A stretch of DNA of 64,000 nucleotides from Lepisosteus oculatus (Eukaryota; Chordata; Actinopteri; Semionotiformes; Lepisosteidae). The position numbers and the translations under genes are program-made. The stretch covers positions 7,449,284-7,513,283 of the forward strand of contig NC_090712.1 in assembly GCF_040954835.1 (NCBI RefSeq), in the 5' to 3' direction. The notes under the pieces are model-generated. The model was not told the origin of the DNA. It saw only the letters and a program-made list of their open reading frames with translations, and searched no databases. Below, piece after piece: positions 50,377-60,300 of this stretch; the stretch's first letter is position 1; each line of letters starts with the position of its first letter.

Positions 50377-53300
50377 GTATGTTTGGAGTGTTTTTTTAAA
50401 TTTGTTTGGGTTTACTGATTCTTTTTGACACGATCAGTTAATTAAATAGAAAATGATATTAGAATGCTGTTTTAAATACAGAATGTTTTCGGTAAAATTT
50501 GAGTAAAACGTTAGAAACGTAAGAAGTACTGTTTTTTGAGGACCATACATTTGATCATTTTTATTTTCTGATATGTATGCAACAACTGTATAAAAAGCAT
50601 TTAAAGTGTTATGTGTCCAAGACAATGTATATGTTTTGTATATTCTGTAGGCACAGATATATGTTTTGTATATGCTGTAGGCACAGATATACAATGTAAC
50701 ATCGTAATCAAAATAAACAGTATGAACAGAGTTATAGCGGTCAGTTTGTTTCATAGTGTTTTCTTATTTTCATCTGCATTTAGAAGATGAGTAATTAAAG
50801 ACGATTTACTGATGTACTTTTTCTTTTGGCATATTTATAGGTTGGCAGTAGGGTTGCAGATAGGGTTTTTGATATCGCAAGGTAAGATCAGCAACTGAGG
50901 CATCAGTTAAATTGTGTCTAATGATAATCAAAATGTATTTAATGTATTTACAAAATTTTGGAGATAATTTAACATAACCAATAATGAGTAAATTAGACTC
51001 AATTTCTTGTTCTGCTTTAGAAGCAATGTCTGTAACAGTGTCGTTTAAACAGCGCTTACTCTGTGACAGTTCTGCATTATATATCTGATGCCCTCCTTGC
51101 ACAGTTCCTTCCTACCAATTTCCAGCAGAAGCCAGCTTTTGAAAAGGCTTCTCAAAGAACAAAAAGACACAAAGCACAAAACAATTAAGAAACAAAATGT
51201 ATTAAAACAAGATTCAGTTTGATGGGATATTTTAAAACTTATTTTTATTAATAATAATTCCTTACACTTACTTTATTTAGCGCTTTTCTGGACACTCCAC
51301 TCAAAGCACTTTACAGGTAATTTGGACTCCCCTCCACCACCACCACCAGTGTGCAGCCACACCTGGATGATGTGACGGCAGCCCTAGTGCACCAGTACAA
51401 TCCCCACACATCAGCTATCAGTGGGGAGGAGAACAGAGTGATGAAGCCAGTTCATAGAAGGGGATTATTAGAAGGCCATGATTGATAAAGGCAAATGATG
51501 CTGGACTAACACCCCTACTGTTTTTGAGAAATGCCCTGGGATTTTTTAATAACCACAGGGACTCGGGACCTTGGTTTTACGTCTCATCTGAAGGATGGCA
51601 CCTTTTACAGTATAGTGTCCCCGGCACTGTACTAGGGCATTAGGACCCACACAGACTGCAGGGTGAGTGCCCCCTGCTGGCCCCAGTAACACCTCTTCCA
51701 GCCAAAACCTTAGCTTCCCCAGGAGGTCTCCCATCCAGGTATTGGCCAGGCTCACACCTGCTGAGCTTCAGTGGGTTGTTAGTTTTTAGTTGCAGGGTGA
51801 TATGGCTGCTGGTCAATTGTTTACTTGTTTATTGTTTAAGTGCAATTTGTGTGATACAAGGCTACAAAAGTTTTTGTGTATCCATTACCCATTGTATTTG
51901 TATATTGAAAAATTGTAATATATTGAAGAATATGTAAAGGAATGTCCTGTTTTTGGCTTCCATTCATCTCCCTTGACAGGATAATTCAACAGTATTGGGT
52001 GTCTTACAGGGTTATATAACTGTAATTGGCTCACCAAATGAGACATATATGTGATATGTACATATATGACAGTATCAGTAATATTGCATGTCCATCATTT
52101 TTTTTGTAGAACATTTCCTCTTGCTCTGGACATTGGCTGTGGAGCAAGTCATATTGCCCTGCACTTGAACAAGGTACTTGTAAAAATGTTGCGGGGGTTC
52201 AAGTGTGAAAGACAATGACTTCATCCCTTATTGATCAAACTGAATTTCTTTCCTGGTGTTTCAAACAAATAAACTTGTTAATACAGATATGATCTTTTTT
52301 TTTTTTGTATATCTGTCCTAATATTCTAGGAAACAATTGAAAAGCTCTTCCTAATGGATGTCACAGTAAATGCTCTGGTGAGTTGCTAATTTATCTGACG
52401 AATCTATTTGCCTCTTAATCAAGTAATAGGTTTCTATTGTCTCTGAGATTGTTTGTACACGAGTACCATTCTGCCATTCACTCACTGACAGTGTGGCCCA
52501 GAGCAGAGCTTCTCAACAGTGTATGATTAGGCACTTGCATTTAAATATTCATAACGCCTTTCATACTGCCACCAAGACAACAGTATTCTGTGAAAGTGAT
52601 GCATCATATTAAACGCACTTAAAAATGACATGAAAGTATTAAAGTTTAAACTTTTTAAATTGGATAGCACTTAATGAAACGGGCTTGTATATCCTTTTAC
52701 TTTTTTGTGCCAGAAGGTGGCATCATAATGTCCACTACTAAACATTGTGCTGGGCTTAAAAGGGATTTTACATCTGTCTGTTAGTAGAAAGCTACTTATT
52801 CCTGTAAGGGTCATTGCTAGGTCGTATGCATGTGTAGTATAATTCATTTAAGAATCAAACCTGAAGAATCACTTTGCAATAGATCAGAACCTGCACATTT
52901 TGCAAACTGATTTGATAAATGCTTTTTTTAAATTCCAAAGACCAGTAAAAAGAGAGGTGTTTCAAATGTTGAAATAAAGACAGTTATTTAAAAACTGATT
53001 TGGAATTCAACGCACACGAAGCTACAGGTACAAGGCTTCATTTGAAAGGACCTGAAGGGAGTGGGATAGGGACCTCAAAACTACTGGAATCCTCTGCACT
53101 AAGTGTCAGCTACAGTAGTTCACCAGGAGTGATTGTGGTGGTTATTTTGTAACATAGCTAAGAAAAAAAATATAGCAGATGCCTCTTTTTAAGAGTTACG
53201 CAGTGTTGTATTTGTAGTTCAAGGCCATTCTTGAGTGAAGGGCAAACATATTTGCAACTGAAAGGCAAAAGTAGAATGTCTATGTAAACCCCAGTGTACA

Positions 53301-56300
53301 AGATAACATAAATCTGTGATTAACTCTTACAGAAACTGAAAGAGACTGAAATCCCTACCTACAGAGTACTGGCAGATGAAGAGTTTCTTCCTTTCAAGGA
53401 GAACACATTTGATCTTGTTGTCAGCAGCTTAAGGTTATTGGTTTTATTCATGTGTGATTTCTCAAATGTAGCTAAGACAGTGACATATCAGTATTGCCCA
53501 TTGATATTCTAAAATTTGATTTATCTGTTGTGTTCAGGTATTATTCAATATCAATGCCATTTTTGAATCAGCAGAAGCTGAAGCTGCCACATGGACATTA
53601 AGTTCTGGTGCTATTGCTGTAACATCTTTGTAAATTATCTGCAGCAGTTTTATGTTTTCACAAGTACAAGGTAATTTCTGTGAAGCTGATTCCTGAAGTT
53701 GTCAAAGTCAGAAGCTGTATTTGCAATTAGGAATGAAATATGTAGTGTCAAGAAAATGTAAAGTATTAAATCATTCTTTTTGATGTTTTAATTTATATAC
53801 CTCATTGCATCCAGTTCCACTCATAGGAGATGATTTCTAAGGAGGAAGTGCAGCATGCATTTAGTCCAGATTGATTGACAATCGTTACATTAAGATTATA
53901 CAGGTATGAAATAATGTAGCACTTCTCTGTCATTTCTTCAGAGCCTTCTAGTACACAATACTGTGTATTGTTTTGTTGTTGTTCTGTAAAGCACTTTGAA
54001 AAGCCACATTTAAAGTATAAAATAATGTATATAATGCTATATACATTATTGTTATTATAACACTTTTTTAAATGTGTTTCTTCTATACAGTTTGCACTGG
54101 ATAAATGATCTCCCAGGGGCTTTCCGGCAGGTAAAATCCCTTTAGCACACATTCTTTGCAATAAACATTTTGCTTTCTTTGAATTATTTAGGTCTTGTGT
54201 CAAAATGTTTAATAGAGTTGAGCTGAAAGTTTTTTATCAACAGTCATCCATTTATCATCTTGTTCAAGTATTTAGCAAGAACAGAGATTTTGACAGGAGT
54301 GTACTAAATAAGGAAAGAAGAAATATTGGGGGAGCAAACAGGATTATACATACTGTACAATCATGATCTTGCTGTAAAATTTGAGGAATTTGCATTACTC
54401 AAATTGTTTATCATCAGAGTTTTTTCTTTGGAGAATCAGAAAGGCCTCAAACAAGAGGAGGCTGTGAAGGTGTTTCTCTGTAGTCCTGGAGCGGTTTTCA
54501 AGAAATCCCCTTGAAACCCACTCTAGAAAAAGATAATTGTAAATAGCAATCTGCCCCAACCTGGGTGGCTTTGGGAGGTTGGAGGAAAGAGGAGTATCCG
54601 GCGAAAAGCCACCTGAACATGAGGAGAACGCACAGCACCACAAACACGGCTACTTCAATCTGGACTGCACCCAGGACCTGTGAGGCAGTGGTGCTATAAC
54701 ATCCATGGCACCACACTTCTTAAATGCAAGTAAAATGGTGCATCAGGATGAGGTCCTGTCCTGTGCCCTTGCAGATCCATCACGTCCTGAAGCCTGATGG
54801 AGTGTTCATTGGAGCCATGGTTGGGGGGGAGACTCTCTATGAGCTGCGCTGCTCACTACAGCTTGCTGAACTGGAGCGGGAAGGGGGCTTTGCACCTCAT
54901 GTGTCTCCCTACACTGCGGTCACAGACCTGGGAAACCTGCTGGGCCAGGCTGGCTTTAACATGTTGACTGTTGTAAGTTTATAAATCATACCGTGTCACC
55001 CAACGTGGTCTTGTAGGACAAATTATAAATTGAATGAGGCTTTGCATTATACTCGAAGCCATGTCATTTAACACAAGAATTGCACCTTTTACTGTCATTT
55101 TAAAGAAAATACCATCAAGTGAAGCACTTTTTACTTGTTTGTAATACTTTTTTGTGCCAATCTAAAAAAAAAAATCTGTGAAATGTCATGTGCAGTACGA
55201 ATTGTACAGACCAATTTCACATCCAGGCTTAGGTGACTTTTAGATATCATGTCTTCCTTCCAGTTAATTTTGTATTCCATATCATCCTCTTGATGTTCTG
55301 AAAAAAACTATTCTCTGTAGGTTACGATACAAGGCAGCCAAGGAATGTTTAGTACATCTTGAAATTTCCGTAATGGTGCTATGCAGAATATTGAAGGAGA
55401 CTTTTTTAGTTCACAGCTTGGCGGTCTGCCTTTACAGCTTTTGATCGTCTTTGAAAACACATTTACTTTGCATGAACTATTTTATCACAGAGTATGCTGA
55501 AAAAAATGAATAAACTTTTGTAATATTTATTTATGCAAAAGATTGAGCTGTAACAATTTTAACAAGGAAAGCAGCTTAAAAATGTGCCTTTTAACCACTT
55601 ATACCATGTACCTGTTTCATAAGACAAAGTACAGAATTAGAATTTTAAAATTATCATACTTATTTGTATTATTTTAAGAAATACAATTTATTTTGTCTTA
55701 ATGTTCTTTTACTTCAGGACATTGATGACATCCAAGTGTATTATCCAGGGATGTTTGAAGTGCTGAATGATTTGCAAGGTAAGTATTTGTGCTGTTAAAA
55801 ATTGAGCCCAGTTGTTCCTTGGATGGGGTTTTAATAACCTTGTATTTTATGTGGGTTAATAGTCTTAGAAAACAGATGAATTCCTTCTAAATAAAAATGT
55901 AGTTTAAAAATGTGGTTTTTAAATTTTTCAGGGATGGGTGAAAGCAATTGTGCTTGGAATAGAAAACCCATGCTGCATAGGGACACAATGTTAGCTGCTG
56001 CAGCAATATATAAAGGTAAGCAGTGTCTTTATGACAGACTCAAATATGAATCCGAATGATCTTTGGCATGAATAAAAGCACCTGCTTTTGCAGTATTTTG
56101 ACTGAATGGTTTTGTAAGTCTCCTTGCATATATAATTCTGTCTTATTCAAATATGAATACCACATTTGAAATAGTAATTTTTATTTTCATGGTATATATT
56201 TTGTCTTCCAGGATAGGTTAAAAAAATCCCAGTTATTGATATTATAGCAAATACTGAAACTGACAGCATTTATATCTTTTTCCAGATAATTCTAAATTAT

Positions 56301-56930
56301 TATCTTTATTTTCTCAGAAATGTATGGTAGTGAAGATGGGTCTGTACCTGCAACATTTGAGATTCTGTATATGATTGGATGGAAGCCTCATGAATCACAG
56401 GTATTACGAAATTAAAATGCAAATATTATTTATGCTCAGATCTGAAATATAAACCTCTGCCAAGGGTGGTGAATAAGGTATTTGCCTGTGTGGGAGCTAT
56501 GAGACTGGGTGTTATTGGAGAAAGTCTTGCACGTCCTCCATTGTTTTCAGTTTTTGCAGCTTTTAAAACTCAGTAGTTTCACATTCTGCAGAACATTAAG
56601 AACAAAAGAGTCACCATGTCAATTACTCTATTCAGGTTTAGTTATATAAACTAAACCACTCTTTTGAAATAAATCTGTATTAAATTCTAAATTAAAATGA
56701 ATACATTTTATAATTAGCCCTTGGAAAATTGTTTTTTTCATAGAAGTGTTTGGTGAGTTGTGTGTCTCTTTGTTCATCATGTTCATGCTTTCAGAACTTT
56801 CAATAAAATATACAAGGATAAAATTAATACTCGATTTTCTTCACAGGCAAAACCTGCAAAAAGAGGCTCAGCTAATATGTCTTTTGGTGACCTTGGGAAA
56901 ATTATTCAGCCACCGTCAAAGAAGCAATAA
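50107..56930 (+). CDS. NDUFAF5: NDUFAF5, mitochondrial complex I assembly factor 5, complete
   Basis: NDUFAF5 is a matrix-side, SAM-dependent methyltransferase-fold enzyme. It hydroxylates an arginine of NDUFS7 early in complex I assembly. Eleven coding exons give 1074 bases, 357 residues plus TAA; human is 345. The Arg-rich N-terminus ([16 protein letters not shown]) fits a mitochondrial presequence. Then follow [17 protein letters not shown] (about 60-76), SAM motif I LDIGCGAS (110-117), [20 protein letters not shown] (about 155-174) and [40 protein letters not shown] (about 264-283) and [20 protein letters not shown] (to 330) complete it. All splice phases close. The third position of motif I, often Gly, is Ser here. 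Convergent with SEL1L2, whose stop is only 347 bases away. Confidence 0.97.
50629..50688. repeat. two-copy 30-bp tandem repeat
   Basis: The unit atatgttttgtatattctgt plus aggcacagat occurs twice with period 30 and one main mismatch (tattc versus tatgc). Intronic. Confidence 0.8.
50841..50881 (+). CDS. NDUFAF5: NDUFAF5 coding exon 2
   Basis: Residues 91-103 plus two bases: [14 protein letters not shown]. Acceptor atttatag, donor GTAAGA. Confidence 0.93.
51244..51776 (-). mobile_element. 5S-rRNA-derived SINE (SINE3/Deu-like)
   Basis: On the minus strand the head reads GAAGCTCAGCAGGTGTGAGC, then CTGGATGGGAGACCTCCTGG, matching the middle of 5S rRNA. A body of about 400 bp follows, then the tail GTGTCCAGAAAAGCGCTAAAT and an ATT-rich end. 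That order, 5S head to ATT-rich tail, is that of 5S SINEs of fish. The head is slightly 5'-truncated. Intronic and antisense to NDUFAF5. Confidence 0.8.
52110..52173 (+). CDS. NDUFAF5: NDUFAF5 coding exon 3 (SAM motif I)
   Basis: Completes Arg104, then [20 protein letters not shown]. This is the glycine-rich SAM-binding loop of the class I methyltransferase fold. Donor GTACTT. Confidence 0.93.
52330..52377 (+). CDS. NDUFAF5: NDUFAF5 coding exon 4
   Basis: 16 codons, [16 protein letters not shown]. Asp135 sits at the end of the second strand, where these folds contact the SAM ribose. Donor GTGAGT. Confidence 0.92.
53333..53433 (+). CDS. NDUFAF5: NDUFAF5 coding exon 5
   Basis: 33 codons plus two bases: [20 protein letters not shown], then [13 protein letters not shown]. 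The donor GTTATT is poor but is fixed by the phase with exon 6. Confidence 0.93.
54091..54130 (+). CDS. NDUFAF5: NDUFAF5 coding exon 6
   Basis: 40 bases completing Ser175, then [13 protein letters not shown]. Acceptor ctatacag, donor GTAAAA. Confidence 0.93.
54560..54719 (-). mobile_element. tRNA-like SINE family copy (family 1, reversed, near exon 7)
   Basis: On the minus strand: GCACCACTGCCTCACAGGTC, CTGGGTGCAGTCC (B-box-like), then GTGCGTTCTCCTCATGTTC. It ends about 55 bases before the NDUFAF5 exon 7 acceptor. Confidence 0.65.
54775..54972 (+). CDS. NDUFAF5: NDUFAF5 coding exon 7
   Basis: 66 codons: [55 protein letters not shown]. Acceptor cccttgcag, donor GTAAGT. The largest and most conserved block of the protein. 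Confidence 0.97.
55718..55778 (+). CDS. NDUFAF5: NDUFAF5 coding exon 8
   Basis: [20 protein letters not shown] plus one base. Acceptor acttcag, donor GTAAGT. Confidence 0.95.
55932..56015 (+). CDS. NDUFAF5: NDUFAF5 coding exon 9
   Basis: Residues 275-302 plus one base: [20 protein letters not shown], then LAAAAIYK. Donor GTAAGC. Confidence 0.95.
56318..56400 (+). CDS. NDUFAF5: NDUFAF5 coding exon 10
   Basis: Residues 303-330: [20 protein letters not shown], then GWKPHESQ. Acceptor ttctcag, donor GTATTA. Confidence 0.95.
56847..56930 (+). CDS. NDUFAF5: NDUFAF5 coding exon 11 (stop codon)
   Basis: Residues 331-357: [20 protein letters not shown], then QPPSKKQ, and TAA at 56928-56930. Acceptor cttcacag. 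Matches the usual NDUFAF5 C-terminus. Confidence 0.96.
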   Translation, partial: AKPAKRGSANMSFGDLGKIIQPPSKKQ

Positions 56931-56931
56931 A
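56926..56931 (+). other. AATAAA overlapping the NDUFAF5 stop codon
   Basis: The TAA stop lies inside AATAAA. It is the only AATAAA or ATTAAA I found on the plus strand between the NDUFAF5 and SEL1L2 stop codons. If used, the 3' UTR would be only a few tens of bases. Confidence 0.45.
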
Positions 56932-57277
56932 TTGTTATATTCTTATGAAGAACTACCTGTGTGCTTTATATCATCAGTTACATCAAAATGAAAACCAATT
57001 ACTTTTCATTGGTGATTTTAAGCTTATGTGAGCTTGCATCAATTAATTTTTTGAAAGAACTCCACAAATAGGATGAATGTTAACAGTACGGCTCTGAGAT
57101 TCCATTACAGTGTGCTTCAGATGTTTTAAATTATTTTGAAAAAGAAATACAGAATTGAAGATTAAGATCCACATGAAATAGTGCACATTTATGAGGTTGC
57201 ATTTGTTATAGGGATAGCATTATCTCAGAGTTGCAAAACATTGAACAAATTGAATGTAGAAATAATTCAGCATCTTA
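56931..57277. other. tail-to-tail gap between NDUFAF5 and SEL1L2
   Basis: 347 bases. Must contain both 3' UTRs or their overlap. No canonical SEL1L2 poly(A) signal was found here on the minus strand. Confidence 0.6.
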
Positions 57278-57379
57278 TTAACGAATCCTGTTGGCTATCA
57301 GCTGTACCAGTAGAACAGTAAGCATTACAATCAAGTACAAATCCCACTGTGGTTCCACTACTTCCAATACCTCGGAAAT
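57278..57379 (-). CDS. SEL1L2: SEL1L2 terminal exon (transmembrane segment and stop)
   Basis: 34 codons including TAA at 57280-57278: ISEVLEVVEPQWDLYLIVML, then TVLLVQLIANRIR. One hydrophobic membrane segment with a 3-4 residue basic cytosolic end. Acceptor ctctgtag. Too short for the open-frame list. Confidence 0.9.
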   Translation of the reverse strand: MSEVLEVVEPQWDLYLIVMLTVLLVQLIANRIR

Positions 57380-60300
57380 CTACAGAGAAAAATAAGCGTT
57401 AAAGTTATGTGCTTGGCATTTTCTTAGCATTCAAGATGTTTTTTTAGCATTCAAAAACAGCATAAATGGAGAATCCAAAATTAGTCAAAGTTGCTTATTT
57501 GTGCTATAAAAATGGTTGAACTTACCATAGAAGTATAATAATCAAGGAAAAGCTGTGTAATGGATAATTTGCAGATTGCCAGAAAAACTGGTAAGTAGGC
57601 ATCGGGGCTTGCAATAATAGCCATATTATACATCTTTAAAGCCATGTATATGTCCTAATTAGGAAAAAAATAGACAATGAAGGATCAATGTCAACTTTAC
57701 TGTTATCCATACAGTATGTAAAGTACTATATATATACAAGATCAATTTTATTTACCCGAGTCCAAACTTAGTAAACCATTTTTTGGTTGTGGACAGTGAC
57801 CATGTTATTGAATTAAGTCTACATCAGAGTATTAAAATGAAATGTACACTTTGAATTGGCTTCATTACACTGCTCTCCTCCACTCTGATAGCTGATTTGT
57901 GGTGAGCGTTCTGGTGCACTACGGCTGCCATCACATCATCCAGGTGGTGGTGGAGGGGAGTCCCCATTACCTGTAAAGCGCTTTGAGTGGAGTGTCCAGA
58001 AAAGTGTATATAAATGTAAGCAATAATAATAATAATAATAATTATTATTATTATTACTTTACAAGCCCAACTACTTAAATTGGATAAGCCATTGTAGTAT
58101 TAACTGAAACATACAGCCGGTCATTAAAATTTAGACTTTTATTTAACTGCCGAATGACAATTAGGTAATATGGCATTGCTAAATTTGTAGCTGTCAAAAT
58201 GACATTGCATTACTCTGTTAAACATTCATTGTATTCCTTAACAGTTCCAACATGGTAAAACATGTATTTTATAGTTACATGTTTTATAGTTCCACAATGG
58301 CAGCAGTTCAGCAAAACATAATAAGCCTGATCATTACTACTGAGATAAATGTAGCAGCAGTAAATCACCTTCATTATTAAGTCTAACGATGATCTTACAG
58401 AATATTTCAGCATATCACAGAAGGAACTGGTGAATCTACAAAAAGGTTATGGGATGAGAAATTTGAAAGGGGTGTGAAAATACCATGGTTCTCTAACTCT
58501 AAGCTTGTAAGATTTTATAACAGATCTAACAAGTAAATATGAGGGATGATTAAAAACATTTGGTGTTCCCTTATCAAATTTCATGTTGTTGTGTACCTTT
58601 TTGTGTCCTATCCCTTGCTCATACATGTATCCAAGATTAAATAAGGCCTGGGCACTGCCTTCTACAGCTGCGAGATGATAGTGAACTGCAGCTGCTTCAT
58701 GATCCACATCCATGCCATAACCATAGTAATGATAGTCTCCAATTTTAACTCTGGCAGGTGCATAACCTAGTGGAAAACATTTCACACCAAACAAATTGTA
58801 TTCCATACAAATTGCTTATCTAACGTACATTGTTAGCACATATGCAGCTGATTTTTAAATTACATTCAGCACCCATCTATATGAGCATCAAATGAAACTC
58901 CACTGTATGAATGTATATTAGAAAAATAAAGTAGATTTTGGATACTGATAAAATGTTAAAAGAGAGGAATGTGCAATATTTTATTAGTTTCAACAGTACA
59001 TACTGTACATTACTAGCATTTCACAGTAGATCCCCTGTTGATCACCCTGGTTGAAGTGTTGATCAGCATAATGAATTTCCTCTGTCTATTCAATAAAATG
59101 TCAGTGCATCTGCTGCAGAAAAAAAGATTTTGTGATTTTCTTGATAATAGCTTTGTGAATCTGGTTTAGTTAATAGTGATAAGTTCCTTTTGATGCTCAG
59201 TATAATTGGATACAAATGTCATACAATCTTGAGGGGCTTAAACAATTCAATCACAATTGAAGTGGAGGCTGGCAGAAAACTGCCAAACAATTTTTTTAAG
59301 TAAAAAAAAAAAGCCCTGTGCTCTGTAAAAATAAATATAAAAAGCAGTACAATGCCAGGAACAAAAGTAACTTGTAATGATGTAAAGGTTTGCATTAAAA
59401 ATATGACATTCAAAAACTAAATAAAAGTCATGTTTTAAAATGGCAGACACATTCTCATTATTGAAATGGTTGACTTTGTAAATGTAATAAATGTTGCTTA
59501 TGTACGAAGACGCATTAAGTGATCTCATGTTTTTTAATTATAATTAAATGTTTAACAGACAAGTATATTTCCCTATTTAATATGGAATGTTTAGAATCTA
59601 TGAACTATAAACATGTTTACTATTCCTGTAAACTCCATATCAAAATCAATTAAAAAATACTGTATTTTTTTCAGGGTGCTCTGGTTTCCTCTCACTTCCC
59701 AAAGACCTGCTGTCTGGGTTCATTGTGCATTTGTCTGCCCTGCAATAGACCTGCATCCTGTCCAAGGTGCAGGCCGTCTCACCTCATACCCTGTGCTTTT
59801 GCAATAGACTCTGGGTTGCTGCAGCTCTTGCAAGATATGAATAAAGTTCTGATGATGGATAGATAATGATATTTTTTTATACTGAAATTAGATAATATAT
59901 AGCCACGTACTTGCTAAATATCCTAACTCTTACATTTCCCCAGGTTATAGAGTTATGCAATATTTATGTCTAAAAGGAGCTTGATTTTAACTTCAATGTG
60001 AAATCAGAGGAAATGAGTTTGAGTGGGTATTTTGCGAGATCTTGGTGTAAACCCTTGGGTTCTGCTGGAGGTGTTCTTAATACCAGACAAGAGATCCCAA
60101 ATAAATGCATGCTCTTGGGAATGGTTTAATCGCTGTGGGTGATTAATAGACGAAAATAAAGACATGTAATATTTATGCTTTTTCCAACATGGAAATCTAC
60201 AGAAGAAGACGAACTATAGTCTTATTAAGTTGTAGCATGATACCTTACCATGAGATGCAGCCCTTTGCCACTGCACAAAAGCCAGCTGGTACACCTCTGC

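Larger units (their letters stand above)
50377..54774 (+). other. NDUFAF5 introns 1-6
   Basis: Introns between coding exons 1 and 7. They contain a 30-bp tandem duplication (50629-50688), the 5S-headed SINE (51244-51776) and a reversed tRNA-like SINE ending at 54719. Confidence 0.6.
54973..56317 (+). other. NDUFAF5 introns 7-9
   Basis: Noncoding apart from exons 8 and 9. No repeat recognised. Confidence 0.5.

Noticed and set aside
53802-54203. 133-residue minus-strand open frame in NDUFAF5 intron 5 and exon 6
   Set aside because: Antisense to a real exon and without recognisable sequence.
56676-56681. AATAAA in NDUFAF5 intron 10
   Set aside because: Lies before the last coding exon; more likely a chance match in AT-rich sequence.
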